57,483 nt of DNA from Burkholderia sp. Ax-1724 (GCF_011752995.1 NZ_VWWL01000005.1:1-57483); one strand, 5' to 3'; counted from the first letter of the stretch, positions 48,573-56,975 are shown. Numbers and translations are program-made. Notes: generated by a model from the sequence alone, not told the origin.

Positions 48573-49082
48573 TCAGTTCGGCGCGAACGGATGCGCGACG
48601 CTGTTCTTCTTCGCGACCACTTCAGCGGCGCTCGGCTCGCCGTTGACCGCGCGCTGGATCGCCTCGCGCGTCGCCTTGTAGTTGAACTCCTGGATCTTCC
48701 TGTCGTCGTCGGCCTGCCAGTGAATGAAGACGCCGACGCAGAGGAACAGGTCGTCGGCTTCGTCCTTCGGGATCGTGCCGTCCTCGACGCTGTCGGCGAC
48801 CGCGAGCGCCACCGCGTGCTGGGCCGGCCCGAACATCTGCACGGCCTGCTTGGCGCCCTTGATCGTCACCTTGTTGAACAGGATCGTGTTCGGCTTGGCG
48901 AGCAGATTGGGCGCGACGACGGCGAGCAGCGAGGTGAAGCCATCCTTGTTGTTGGTGAGGGCGTTGCAGAACGCGGTTTCCGCAGCCGAACCTCGCGGTC
49001 CGATCAGCAAGTCGATGTGCGCGACCTCGTTGCCGTCGCCGACCAGCGACTCTCCGACCATGACGCGGTTGATCTTGGCCAT
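48573..49082 (-). CDS. fae: Formaldehyde-activating enzyme
   Basis: A 169-residue Fae that condenses formaldehyde with H4MPT to methylene-H4MPT. Features: [20 protein letters not shown] (catalytic His22), [60 protein letters not shown] and [19 protein letters not shown]. Length and motifs match true Fae rather than the fae-like homologues. GGAGG lies before the ATG. The gene has its own upstream region with a -24/-12-like box, as expected for a highly expressed first-line detoxification enzyme. Confidence 0.98.
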   Translation of the reverse strand: MAKINRVMVGESLVGDGNEVAHIDLLIGPRGSAAETAFCNALTNNKDGFTSLLAVVAPNLLAKPNTILFNKVTIKGAKQAVQMFGPAQHAVALAVADSVEDGTIPKDEADDLFLCVGVFIHWQADDDRKIQEFNYKATREAIQRAVNGEPSAAEVVAKKNSVAHPFAPN

Positions 49083-49187
49083 TCTGTTCCTCCAATTGAG
49101 TAGGTATGGACCTGCTGACAGGATGCCGCCCGCGCTCGTCCGGACAGGGCGCCGCATGGCGTGCAGGGATGCACGGCGGTACTAACT

Positions 49188-49203
49188 AACAGGTTCCGTG
49201 CCA
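49188..49203 (-). promoter_or_regulatory. Candidate sigma-54 promoter of fae
   Basis: Minus strand TGGCACGGAACCTGTT: the -24 half TGGCACG is perfect, but the -12 half has GT instead of GC. Predicted transcript start near 49177, about 95 bases before fae. A CGTGCA-N4-TGCACG inverted repeat (49160-49175) lies at that start. Confidence 0.35.
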
Positions 49204-49219
49204 GATCGCGCCCGCCCGC

Positions 49220-50143
49220 TCAGGTGCCGCGCGCGCCGTGCGTGACGTGAGCTGCGGGGCCCGCTTCGATGCAGCGCGCGACGAATAACGTGGCCACGGC
49301 GAGGTCCGCGCTGGTGCCGGGGTTGATTGCGCGCGCCTTCAGTTGGGCATCCCAGGCATCGAGTTCGGCGTCGGCCGGCGTGCGGCGCGTGGCGAGTGGG
49401 GTTTGCCGCCAGCGCGCGTGCTGCTCGCGTGCCGCAAGCGTGACACTCTGCGCCAGCGCGAGCCCGTGCTTGCGCACAATGTGAGAGTCGGGCCAGCCGC
49501 CGAGAAACGCGAGGAACACGTTGAGCATCGCCACCTCGGGTGCATCGGCCGGCGCTGCGCGGCAGGCGGCGAGGCCGGTGTCGAAGATATCCGCGAAACC
49601 GTTCGCGTATTGCCGCGCGATGCGGTCGCGCTCGCTCGCGAGCCGCATTGCGTCGCGCAGGCCGAGCGTCGGCGGCGCGTGGACCGATTGCTCGGGCGCG
49701 TCGCCGAGGCCGCCCGGATTGGCGAGCGCGATCGCGCGATAGGCGAGGCGCGCGTCGTCGATGTCGAGCCGTTCCAGCACGCGCTCGGCGGCGTCTCGCC
49801 AGGCGCGGGCCGAGGGCGCGGGGCCGGTTTCGTCGAGTGCCGCCGCAAGCGGCGCGACCAGCAGCACGATGCCGAGATTCGTATTGCATCCGGCCGCCGC
49901 GTGCGTGCGCGTGACCGCATCGAGAATGCGCTGGCCGACGCGCGCGCCGCGCGAGAACAGCGCGTCGAGCGAGGCGTGCGCGCTGGCGAGAAACTGCGCC
50001 GCGGTCATGCCGTGTCCGGCGCTTTGCACGCTGACGTTGCCGGGCTTCGGCGTGGTCACGTCGAGCGTGCAGGCTGCGAGGAAAGCGGCGCGGGCGCGCT
50101 CGAAGGGGGGCGTGCCGGGTTCGGGCACGGGCGGCGGATTCAT
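49220..50143 (-). CDS. Triphosphoribosyl-dephospho-CoA synthase-like protein (CitG/MdcB family)
   Basis: A 307-residue protein: AAFLAACTLDVTTPKPGNVS, AGCNTNLGIVLLVAPLAAAL, ANPGGLGDAPEQSVHAPP and NPGTSADLAVATLFVA are the conserved blocks of the CitG/MdcB family, which attach triphosphoribose to dephospho-CoA. There is no citrate lyase or malonate decarboxylase here. Homologues recur in H4MPT clusters, where they may serve a ribosyl-transfer step of the cofactor, but the reaction is not known. Start overlaps a 44-codon ORF by ATGA (50140-50143). Confidence 0.87.
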   Translation of the reverse strand: MNPPPVPEPGTPPFERARAAFLAACTLDVTTPKPGNVSVQSAGHGMTAAQFLASAHASLDALFSRGARVGQRILDAVTRTHAAAGCNTNLGIVLLVAPLAAALDETGPAPSARAWRDAAERVLERLDIDDARLAYRAIALANPGGLGDAPEQSVHAPPTLGLRDAMRLASERDRIARQYANGFADIFDTGLAACRAAPADAPEVAMLNVFLAFLGGWPDSHIVRKHGLALAQSVTLAAREQHARWRQTPLATRRTPADAELDAWDAQLKARAINPGTSADLAVATLFVARCIEAGPAAHVTHGARGT

Positions 50144-50274
50144 GCGCGCGGCCCGGCGATGAGGTACGCATGCAGGGCGCGGAGCGGCGCGCGGGCATGG
50201 CCGGGTTGCGGCGCGGCCACGTCGAACGTGCCGGTATGACGCTCCAGCATGGGGATCAGGCGCATCGCGCTCAT
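50140..50274 (-). CDS. Possible 44-residue protein, coupled to the CitG/MdcB-like gene
   Basis: A short frame beginning MSAMRLIPMLERHTGTFDVA and ending with LIAGPRA. AGGAG lies 11 bases before its ATG, it starts 23 bases after the RimK-like stop, and its stop overlaps the next start as ATGA. This is the spacing of a genuine operon member. I do not recognise the family; it has no membrane segment or Cys. It could be a real small protein, a decayed gene or a leader that couples translation. Confidence 0.45.
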   Translation of the reverse strand: MSAMRLIPMLERHTGTFDVAAPQPGHARAPLRALHAYLIAGPRA

Positions 50275-50297
50275 GCTCGTCGTTTCTCCTACGCGGC

Positions 50298-51314
50298 CTA
50301 CGCGGCGCCCGGCAGTCCAACCGCGGCGCTTGCTACGTGTTCCGCGCTGTCCTCGGCCTGCCCGCTCGCGCGCCGCGGCACGGCCGCCAGCTTGCGATCG
50401 AGCAGATCGTCGACGAGCGCCGCCGCGATGTCGAACCGCGTGACCGACTGCAAGCCGCGCCATGCGGCCACGCCGTTGACTTCGAGCACGAGCGGCCGCG
50501 CCGCATCGTCGGGATTGGGGATCAGGTCCACGCCCGCATAGTCGAGCCCGAGCGCGGCGGCGGCCTGCACGGCCGTGCGCGCGAGCAGCGGATCGAGTTC
50601 GGCGGGCTCGCATGTCGCGCCCTGCGCGAAGTTATGAATCCAGCCCTTGCCGCCGACGCGCCGCATCGCCGCGACGGCGCGGCCGCCGATCACGAGCACG
50701 CGCCAGTCGAAGCCGGGCCGTCCGCCGGCCACATAACGCTGCAGATAAGCGACCTGCCGGTAAGGCGCGAGCGACGGCAACGGCGCGAGCACGCCGCGCC
50801 GCGCGCCGAGCCGCTTGAGGCCATGCCCTTGCGAGCCGAACAGCGGCTTGAGCACGATCTCGCGGCCGGCCGCGGCCTCGCGCATCAGCACGCGTTGCGC
50901 GAAGGCGGCCGATTCGCCGGCCCACGTGGCCGGCGTCGGCACGCCCGCGCGATGCAGCAGGAAGCTCGTCATCGACTTGTCGACGCTGCGCTCGATCGCG
51001 CGCGCGTCGTTGTAGACCGGCACGCTCGATTCGCGCAGCGCGTGCAGGATGCCGAGCCGCAACGTCACCTGCTCGAAGGTGCCGCCCGCGATGCCGCGCA
51101 CGAACACCGCGTCGGGCAGGGCGTGGCCGAAGCCCGGCACGACGAGCCCGTGCGGCTGCCAGGTGGTGTCGATGCGGCAGTCGGCGAGATCGACGCAACG
51201 CGCGTCGGCGCCGCGCGCGCGGAACGCTTTTTTCAGGCGGCCGGTGTGCCAGCCGGTTTCGTCGGTCATGATCGCGACGCGCAGGTTCGGCGGCATCTCG
51301 TGGGCGAGGCTCAT
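50298..51314 (-). CDS. RimK-like ATP-grasp ligase of the H4MPT cluster
   Basis: A 338-residue RimK-family ligase: RVAIMTDETGWHTGRLKKAF, NDARAIERSVDKSMTSFLLH, GREIVLKPLFGSQGHGLKRL (ATP-binding Lys and Gly-rich loop), DWRVLVIGGRAVAAMRRV, LGLDYAGVDLIP and VLEVNGVAAWRGLQ (metal-binding Glu/Asn). RimK-type enzymes add glutamates; archaeal MptN glutamylates H4MPT. A glutamate ligase for the pterin or furan carrier is the best guess. Start overlaps the mch stop by four bases. Confidence 0.88.
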   Translation of the reverse strand: MSLAHEMPPNLRVAIMTDETGWHTGRLKKAFRARGADARCVDLADCRIDTTWQPHGLVVPGFGHALPDAVFVRGIAGGTFEQVTLRLGILHALRESSVPVYNDARAIERSVDKSMTSFLLHRAGVPTPATWAGESAAFAQRVLMREAAAGREIVLKPLFGSQGHGLKRLGARRGVLAPLPSLAPYRQVAYLQRYVAGGRPGFDWRVLVIGGRAVAAMRRVGGKGWIHNFAQGATCEPAELDPLLARTAVQAAAALGLDYAGVDLIPNPDDAARPLVLEVNGVAAWRGLQSVTRFDIAAALVDDLLDRKLAAVPRRASGQAEDSAEHVASAAVGLPGAA

Positions 51315-52351
51315 GATGCAACGGCGTGGCCGCCCCACTGGTTTTGCAGCAGGGCGCTGTCGAGCCGCCCGCCGTGATAGGTCGCGCCGCTTTCGAGGCT
51401 GCTGACCCACACCTCGGCGGGCGCGAAGAGCGCCGGGTCGATCTGGTAGAAGTCGAAACTGAACGACGTGAAGATGTCCGCGAACGGGCGGCCGTAGTCG
51501 CGCGAACTGGCGGCGGGCAGTTGCTCGGCGAGGCGCCGCGCGACCTCGTCGTGCCGCACGGTCAGATGCACGCGGCCGCCGTAGAGGATCGCGTCGTTGG
51601 TGCGGCCCATCGCCTGAATGCCGTCCGGCGCGGGCGGCGGCAGCGGCGCCGAGCCCGCGCCTTCGACGACCTCGTCGAGCGGCACGCCGAGCACGTGCAC
51701 CTTGTGCAGCGCGACTTCGACGACGCGCGCCACCACCTGTACCGTTCCCGCGACAGAGTGTGTCGGCGTGACGATCAGCGTCAGATGGTCGGGCGAGAGG
51801 CCGCAATCGTGCAGCACCTTGTCGATCACGACCTGCGGCGGCAGGCGGTCCACTTCGAGCACGAGCGCGCCGCGCGCGTGGCGGTCGCGATAGCCGAGTT
51901 CGGCGAAGAGCGGCTCCTTGACGGCCAGCGCGCGCGCGGGACCGGAGCCGAGCGAGAAGAATTTCTTGCCGCCGGTCTGCTCCTTGGTCGCCGCGAGGCT
52001 CCACCCCGCGTACTGGCTGCCGAGACAGGCCAGCACCGGCGCGGACGTGCTCACGTCGAGCATGGTCGGCCAGAGCGGGGCGGCGTCGAAGTTCGCGCGC
52101 ACCGCGACGCGGCCGAGTCCGCCCATGCAGATGCGCGCGATCAGCACGCCCGCTTCGATGCCGCCGCGCGCGGCGACGCCGGCGTCCGCGATCACGGTGC
52201 CGGCGTCGGTGCGCGCGATGGCGACGCCGAGGCGCGCGGCGTGATCGACGAGGCGGGCGACGAGGCGCTCGCTCAATGCGTTGACGCTCGGCGGCGCGTC
52301 GGGTGGAGCCGCGTGTGGGGGGGCGTCAGGAGTGGCAGTGGATGAAGGCAT
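51311..52351 (-). CDS. mch: Methenyl-H4MPT cyclohydrolase
   Basis: A 346-residue Mch, converting methenyl-H4MPT to formyl-H4MPT. Motifs: GGIEAGVLIARICMGGLGRV, LACLGSQYAGWSLAATKEQT, FFSLGSGPARALAVKEPLF, SPDHLTLIVTPTHSVAGTVQ, AMGRTNDAILYGG and GRPFADIFTSFSFDFYQID. The first 25 residues (Ala/Pro-rich) extend beyond the family. It overlaps the preceding ATP-grasp gene by 26 bases and the following RimK-like gene by four, so it lies in a tightly coupled operon. Confidence 0.97.
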   Translation of the reverse strand: MPSSTATPDAPPHAAPPDAPPSVNALSERLVARLVDHAARLGVAIARTDAGTVIADAGVAARGGIEAGVLIARICMGGLGRVAVRANFDAAPLWPTMLDVSTSAPVLACLGSQYAGWSLAATKEQTGGKKFFSLGSGPARALAVKEPLFAELGYRDRHARGALVLEVDRLPPQVVIDKVLHDCGLSPDHLTLIVTPTHSVAGTVQVVARVVEVALHKVHVLGVPLDEVVEGAGSAPLPPPAPDGIQAMGRTNDAILYGGRVHLTVRHDEVARRLAEQLPAASSRDYGRPFADIFTSFSFDFYQIDPALFAPAEVWVSSLESGATYHGGRLDSALLQNQWGGHAVAS

Positions 52352-53747
52352 AGTCGGGTTCGTCGCAGGTTTCGATTCGTTGGACGACGCGCGCATGCTG
52401 CGCGTCGAGCGCGCGCCGCACCGCATCCAGCGACGCCGAGCGCGCGAGCAGCGTGCAGACGGGCTGCCCCGCCTCGATGCGGGTGCCGGGCATCGGCACG
52501 TCGCGGCAGTGGGGATCGTCGAAGCAGGCGTCGGAGAATGCCGCCGACGCGGTGAACGACACGGGCGCGAACAGCACCTGCTGGCCGGCCCGCCAGCGCG
52601 GCTCGCGCGCGAGCGCGAGGCTCGCGTCCGACGGCGCGCGGCCGTGGCGGCACGCGTCGAGATGGCCGGCGAGCAGGCCGCGCGGCCAGGCATCGGGCGA
52701 AGCGGTTTCGTAGAGCGCCATCGTCGCGGAAGGGCGCGCGTTGATTTCGAGCACCTCGAACGCGCTGCCGTCGAACAGAAAGTCGCAACTGTTGAGGCCG
52801 ACGAGACCCGTGCGTGCGCACAGCGCGTCGAGTGCCTGCTGGATGCGCGCGGCAGCGGGCGGCGGCATTTCGATCGGGCCGAGCGAGCCGGCATGCACGA
52901 AGCGCAGGTCGCCGATCGCACAGACGAGCTGCTCGGCGAAACCGAGCAGATGCGCACGGCCGCCCGCGCCGATGAATAGCGCCGACAGCGGCTGGCCGTT
53001 GCCGAGGCGCTGGAAATAGCCGTGTTTTGAGGGGGCTGAGCGTGGCTGTGGGGCGAACGCGGTTGCGTGGGGTGCGGCTTGAGGTATAGCTTGGGGGGCG
53101 GCGTGGGGCATAGCTTGAGGCACAGCGGCGGAAGTCGCCTCGGCAGCCACCGCCGCCGCCGGTCTGATATGCGTGCCGCCGCAGCCGTCCGCAAGCTTGA
53201 AGAGCCACCCGTCGGCTTGCTCAGGCCGCTCGAACGACACCGCCGGATGCGCGATCCCCAACGCGTCGAGCAGCGCGAAGAAACGGCGCGGCTCGCGTAC
53301 CGCCGCGATCGTTTCGGCATCGTTGCCGAGCAGACGGGGTAGGCCGGGTTCGCGGCATAGCGGCGCCATTAGCGGTTCGAGCCCGCTGCCGCCGATCCAG
53401 CCGAGCAGGTGCGGCAGCCGCGCGATGCGCGTGAGCGCATCGACGAGCCGCGCGCGATCGAGCGCCAATGCGCCGCCATTCGCGCCGTTGCCTGCATCGT
53501 CATTCGTGCCGCCGTTTGCACCGCCGCTTGCACCGCCATTCGCACCGCCGCCTGCACTGCCTCCCGCACCAACATCGAACCAGCACTCGGCGGCCGCGCG
53601 CGTATCGCGGTCGCCGAAGATATCGAGCGCGGCGACGCGCCAGCCCGCGCGCGCCGCGGACTGCGCGAGCAGGCGCGCCGACAGCCCCGCGACCGCGACG
53701 AACGGCGCGGGCGCATGGGCGGGCGAGGGCGGCCGGCGCGGCTTCAT
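52326..53747 (-). CDS. ATP-grasp protein of the H4MPT cluster, unknown ligase
   Basis: A 473-residue ATP-grasp protein. An N-terminal Rossmann-like part (FVAVAGLSARLLAQSAARAG, VAALDIFGDRDTRAAAECWF) precedes an ATP-grasp core (WLFKLADGCGGTHIRPA, AHLLGFAEQLVCAIGDL, LVGLNSCDFLFDGSAFEVLE, INARPSATMALYE). It is a regular neighbour of mch and mtdB in methylotrophs, presumably joining an amino acid to a cofactor; the substrate is unknown. Two in-frame repeat tracts interrupt it: Gly/Ala/Asn-rich (about residues 60-90, DNA 53480-53575) and Ala/Pro/Gln-rich (about 212-240, DNA 53030-53115). Confidence 0.85.
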   Translation of the reverse strand: MKPRRPPSPAHAPAPFVAVAGLSARLLAQSAARAGWRVAALDIFGDRDTRAAAECWFDVGAGGSAGGGANGGASGGANGGTNDDAGNGANGGALALDRARLVDALTRIARLPHLLGWIGGSGLEPLMAPLCREPGLPRLLGNDAETIAAVREPRRFFALLDALGIAHPAVSFERPEQADGWLFKLADGCGGTHIRPAAAVAAEATSAAVPQAMPHAAPQAIPQAAPHATAFAPQPRSAPSKHGYFQRLGNGQPLSALFIGAGGRAHLLGFAEQLVCAIGDLRFVHAGSLGPIEMPPPAAARIQQALDALCARTGLVGLNSCDFLFDGSAFEVLEINARPSATMALYETASPDAWPRGLLAGHLDACRHGRAPSDASLALAREPRWRAGQQVLFAPVSFTASAAFSDACFDDPHCRDVPMPGTRIEAGQPVCTLLARSASLDAVRRALDAQHARVVQRIETCDEPDYAFIHCHS

Positions 53748-53759
53748 GGCGGCGAGCGC

Positions 53760-54686
53760 TCAGCCGAGGCCGGCCGCGACCGCGCGGGCTTCGTCGTACG
53801 CCTGCGCAAAGCCGAGATAGACCGGCTTGCCGCCCGTGCGCATGCGCATGAAGAGCCGGTGCTCGACCTGATACTTGACGTTGCCGATCGCCAGCGCGCC
53901 GATGCCGATCGCGCCCGCGTTCGGCACGCCGTCGATCGGCTTGCCGTCGTTCATCACGTTGACGCCGGCAATGCCTTCGGGCGGCACCGCGTTGACGTCG
54001 GCGGCGACGAGCAGGCGCTTCGCATGCGCGAGATCGCCGCTGCCGATCACCTGCACGCCCGCGACGGCGGTGGCGAGCACGATCTCGGTCTCGGCGAGCG
54101 CGCCGCGCAGTTCGTCCGGCGTCGTGGTGCCGATGCCGCCGGTGACGATGCCGAAGCGCTGGTTCAGTTCGGCCGAGGCGTGCAGCGCGCGCTGGCGGTC
54201 GTGGTGGCTCGCGATCGTCACGTCGGCGCCGCGCGAGGCCGCGATCGCCGCCGCGATGCGCCCGACCGCGCCGGTGCCGCCGAGAATCAGCACGCGCTTG
54301 CCGCCGAGTTCCACGCCGTGCTGCTTGCCGAGATGCCGCTCGACCAGCGCGACGAGCGCGGCGGCGGTCGTGTACGAGCCGCTCGGATCGGCGAACACCG
54401 AGACCTCGAACGGCGGGACCATCGCGCGGCGCGCGGTGTCGAGCATGTCGGCGGCTTGCATCACATCGCGTCCGCCGATGAAGATGCCGGTGCGCGATAC
54501 GCCTTTCGGGCCGCGCGAAAAGATCGCGTCCTGGGTCAGGTTCGCGACCATGCCGGCCTCGACGCCGCAATACGGCACGATGACCTGATAGCCGGCGTCG
54601 GCGGCCATGTTGACGTCGAACGGACTCATCTGCGGCGTGGCCGTGAACATGTGCAGGATGTAGGGCCTTTCAATGGTTTCTGACAT
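53760..54686 (-). CDS. mtdB: NAD(P)-dependent methylene-H4MPT dehydrogenase
   Basis: A 308-residue MtdB, oxidising methylene-H4MPT to methenyl-H4MPT. Features: ILHMFTATPQMSPFDVNMAA, GVSRTGIFIGGRDVMQAADM, VFADPSGSYTTAAALVALVE, nucleotide-binding VLILGGTGAVGRIAAAIAAS and VVAADVNAVPPEGIAGV-like LLVAADVNAVPPEGIAGVNV. The ATG at 54686 is chosen to match family length, although no clear Shine-Dalgarno is visible. It leads the mtdB-(ATP-grasp)-mch-RimK-(small ORF)-CitG-like string; the 192-base gap upstream is GC-rich with no gene. Confidence 0.97.
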   Translation of the reverse strand: MSETIERPYILHMFTATPQMSPFDVNMAADAGYQVIVPYCGVEAGMVANLTQDAIFSRGPKGVSRTGIFIGGRDVMQAADMLDTARRAMVPPFEVSVFADPSGSYTTAAALVALVERHLGKQHGVELGGKRVLILGGTGAVGRIAAAIAASRGADVTIASHHDRQRALHASAELNQRFGIVTGGIGTTTPDELRGALAETEIVLATAVAGVQVIGSGDLAHAKRLLVAADVNAVPPEGIAGVNVMNDGKPIDGVPNAGAIGIGALAIGNVKYQVEHRLFMRMRTGGKPVYLGFAQAYDEARAVAAGLG

Positions 54687-54878
54687 GACGAGGGCTCGTT
54701 TCAGTGGCAATTTCGTGGACGGCGCGGTGTCGGGCGTGACAGCGCGCGCGATATGGGGCGTGGCGGCAGCGCACAGGCCCGGTTGGCGGCGCGTACACCG
54801 CGCTCGATGGCAGCGGAGACGCCACCTGGACCGGCAGCACCACCGGCCCTCCGGCGCGTAGCGTGCACAGTGCGCGCA

Positions 54879-55904
54879 TCATGCGGCGTCGATGCGCGGC
54901 GCATGCGCGTCGGCCTCGCGGATCGCCGCGCCGCTATTGCGGCCCGCGACAATGGCGCATTCGAGGTGCGGCATGCCGCCTGCCGCCGCGCGCGCGGTGG
55001 CGAGCGCGGCGTCGGCCTCGCGGGCATTGGCGAGGATCGCAAAGCCGGTCGGTCCCCACGACGTCTGACCGATGCCGGCGACGCGTTCGGCCGCGACCGC
55101 GCGCAGCACGCGCTCGACGTCGGGGCTCGCGAACACGCCGCCTTGCGCGCTCGCGAAATATTCGCCGATGGTCTGCTGCATTTCGCTGAGGCCGCGCGCG
55201 AACGGCGCGAAGTCGTGCTCGGCGACGCTGGGCAGAATCCGCATCAGCACGAGGTGGCACAGGTGCGCGGCAAGCCGCTGCGGGAACGGCGCGAGCGAGG
55301 CGAGCGCGCGCCGCTCCTGCGCGCCGTGCAGACCCTCGCGGGCGTTGTCGCTGACGAGCAGCACGCGCCATGACTCCGGAAACGGCTGGCGCGAGAGCAG
55401 CGGCGGCATGCTCTGGCGCAGATCGCCGGCCGGCCCGCCGTCGAGCAGCAGGCCGCCCGAATCGAAGCCGAGAATGCCGATGCCGGAGCGCGCGCCGCGG
55501 CCGAGCAGGCGTGCGAGTTCGGCGCTCGTCGCCGGCTGGCCGGCGAGGCGCGCGAACGCGGTGCCGACCGCTAGCGCCAGTTGCGTGCCGGAGCCGAGGC
55601 CCGAGTGCGGACGCGGCGCCCGCACGACGTCGATCGCGAGCGTTGCCGGGCCGTAGGCCGCTTGCAGCCGCGCGAGGCACAGCGCGATGCGCTCGCGCTC
55701 GGCCGCGCCGATCGCGCCGTCGATGCGCTCGCGCTCCGCGAGCCGTGCTTCGAGCCGCGTGCCCTCGGCGTCGATGACGAGGCCGAGGCTGCCGAACGCG
55801 CGTCCGAGCGACGCGTTCGGATCGAGAAAACCCAGATGCAGGCGCGCGGGCGCGTCGATCGTGATGGCCGTGCAGGGCTGGAGTCGGCGAAGCTGGAGCG
55901 GCAT
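54879..55904 (-). CDS. mptG: Beta-ribofuranosylaminobenzene 5'-phosphate synthase (H4MPT synthesis)
   Basis: A 341-residue GHMP-fold enzyme that joins 4-aminobenzoate and PRPP, the committed step of H4MPT synthesis. Features: IDAPARLHLGFLDPNASLGR, PRPHSGLGSGTQLALAVGTA (GHMP-type Gly/Ser loop), GRGARSGIGILGFDSGGLLL, FPESWRVLLVSDNAREGLHG and GIGQTSWGPTGFAILA. Its presence argues that H4MPT, not only folate, carries the C1 units. It lies between mtdB and the pterin dehydratase, on its own segment with gaps on both sides. Confidence 0.95.
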   Translation of the reverse strand: MPLQLRRLQPCTAITIDAPARLHLGFLDPNASLGRAFGSLGLVIDAEGTRLEARLAERERIDGAIGAAERERIALCLARLQAAYGPATLAIDVVRAPRPHSGLGSGTQLALAVGTAFARLAGQPATSAELARLLGRGARSGIGILGFDSGGLLLDGGPAGDLRQSMPPLLSRQPFPESWRVLLVSDNAREGLHGAQERRALASLAPFPQRLAAHLCHLVLMRILPSVAEHDFAPFARGLSEMQQTIGEYFASAQGGVFASPDVERVLRAVAAERVAGIGQTSWGPTGFAILANAREADAALATARAAAGGMPHLECAIVAGRNSGAAIREADAHAPRIDAA

Positions 55905-56303
55905 CTCGAGTGTCCTTAGGTATCCCTGGCAGGTAGGCGTGGTGTGCGCCTCGGCAGATGCTTGAGCAGATGCCGGCGCAAGGGCGTCCGTGAATGCGGC
56001 GTGGGCCGTCGCGGCGGCGCGCCGAGGACTTCAAGCAGAAGCCGTACCAGGCGCGCGCGAAGCGCGGCCTGGCTGGATGTGCCGAGAATTTGCCGCGGAT
56101 GTGCGGGGACCGTGCCGGGAAAACCGGCGGCCGGGGGACCCGGCGTGCGGCGCGTTGCGCGCCGCGCTGTCCCGCGCGGGAATGGACGCTATGTGACGCC
56201 GAAGGTGCACTGTGTCACCCGCTGTTTCATCGGACGATGCGGTGCGGGGTTGCGTGAGGTGTCAAGCATGAGGCATGAGGCGGGCCCCGCCCCCGCAACC
56301 GCC
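55905..56303. other. Gene-free region between beta-RFAP synthase and pterin dehydratase genes
   Basis: 399 GC-rich bases with no gene seen. It contains a perfect 8-3-8 stem-loop (GCGGCGCG-TTG-CGCGCCGC, 56147-56165) and a 10-bp palindrome CCCGCGCGGG about five bases farther on. Either may end the dehydratase transcript coming from the right. Confidence 0.6.
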
Positions 56304-56693
56304 TTACCCCGCCTTCGGCGCGTCGTACTTGATATAGCGGAAGCGCTGGTCGTCGGCCGGCGTGCCTTCGAGCGCTCCGCCTTCGAGGCCCGGCTGCCAG
56401 TGGATCACCGACTCGATTTTCGTGGCGAGCGCGAAGTCCTTGTCGGTGATGCCCTTCGCGCTGTGCGTCATCAGCTTCACGATCACGAATGCATAGGAGA
56501 CCGTCAGATCGGGGTGATGCCACGCGGCTTCCGCGAGATGGCCGACCGTATTGACCACCATCAGCGTGCCTTTCCAGCCTTCGGTCCGGTACTTGCGCCG
56601 CAGCCAGCCGTCCTCGTAATACCAGTGTTCGAGCGGGCCGGCGAGGCGTTGTTTGATCTCGTCGTCGGAATAGACCTTCTCTGTGTGTGCCAT
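56304..56693 (-). CDS. Pterin-4a-carbinolamine dehydratase-like protein
   Basis: A 129-residue protein: MAHTEKVYSDDEIKQRLAGP, WYYEDGWLRRKYRTEGWKGT, VVNTVGHLAEAAWHHPDLTV (the HHP active-site motif with an upstream His in GHLAE) and THSAKGITDKDFALATKIES. It matches the PCD/DCoH family (about 100-120 residues). No aromatic amino acid hydroxylase is nearby; beside xoxF and H4MPT genes it may repair or dehydrate a pterin adduct in this pathway. GAGGAG precedes the ATG. Divergent from xoxF. Confidence 0.93.
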   Translation of the reverse strand: MAHTEKVYSDDEIKQRLAGPLEHWYYEDGWLRRKYRTEGWKGTLMVVNTVGHLAEAAWHHPDLTVSYAFVIVKLMTHSAKGITDKDFALATKIESVIHWQPGLEGGALEGTPADDQRFRYIKYDAPKAG

Positions 56694-56840
56694 GACTGTT
56701 TGCTCCTCGGTCGCCCGTTGCCGGGCAAAGGACACGTTGCGCATCCCGGAAGTGACACAGTATGTGCCGCTTTCCGTGACGCAACCACCCCAGGGTTGCT
56801 CCGCGGCGCGCGCAAACGGGTGGCGCGCGAGCGGCGCAAG

Positions 56841-56900
56841 TGCCATGACACACGCCGTGACAAGCGCCACGACACCTGCCGTGAGACCCGCCGTGACGCG
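56841..56900. repeat. 12-bp direct repeats upstream of xoxF
   Basis: Five consecutive 12-base units: TGCCATGACACA, CGCCGTGACAAG, CGCCACGACACC, TGCCGTGAGACC, CGCCGTGACGCG. The regular GCCGTGA core could be a row of half-sites for a regulator, or only slippage. Confidence 0.7.
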
Positions 56901-56959
56901 ACCCGCACGCCGCGCATTCGCGCTCGCGGCCGGCATGCCGCGCCACCCCGGCGCATTTC

Positions 56960-56975
56960 CGGCATGGAATATGCG
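56960..56975 (+). promoter_or_regulatory. Weak sigma-54-like box upstream of xoxF
   Basis: CGGCATGGAATATGCG has the GG-N10-GC spacing with GGCA and TGC, and shares CGGCATGGA with the box before fhcB. Predicted transcript start near 56986, about 135 bases before xoxF. Confidence 0.25.

Noticed and set aside
48390..49103. A 237-codon plus-strand frame across the 12-bp repeats and antisense to fae
   Set aside because: Composed of repeat-derived Pro/Gly tracts and the antisense of fae; no supporting start signal.
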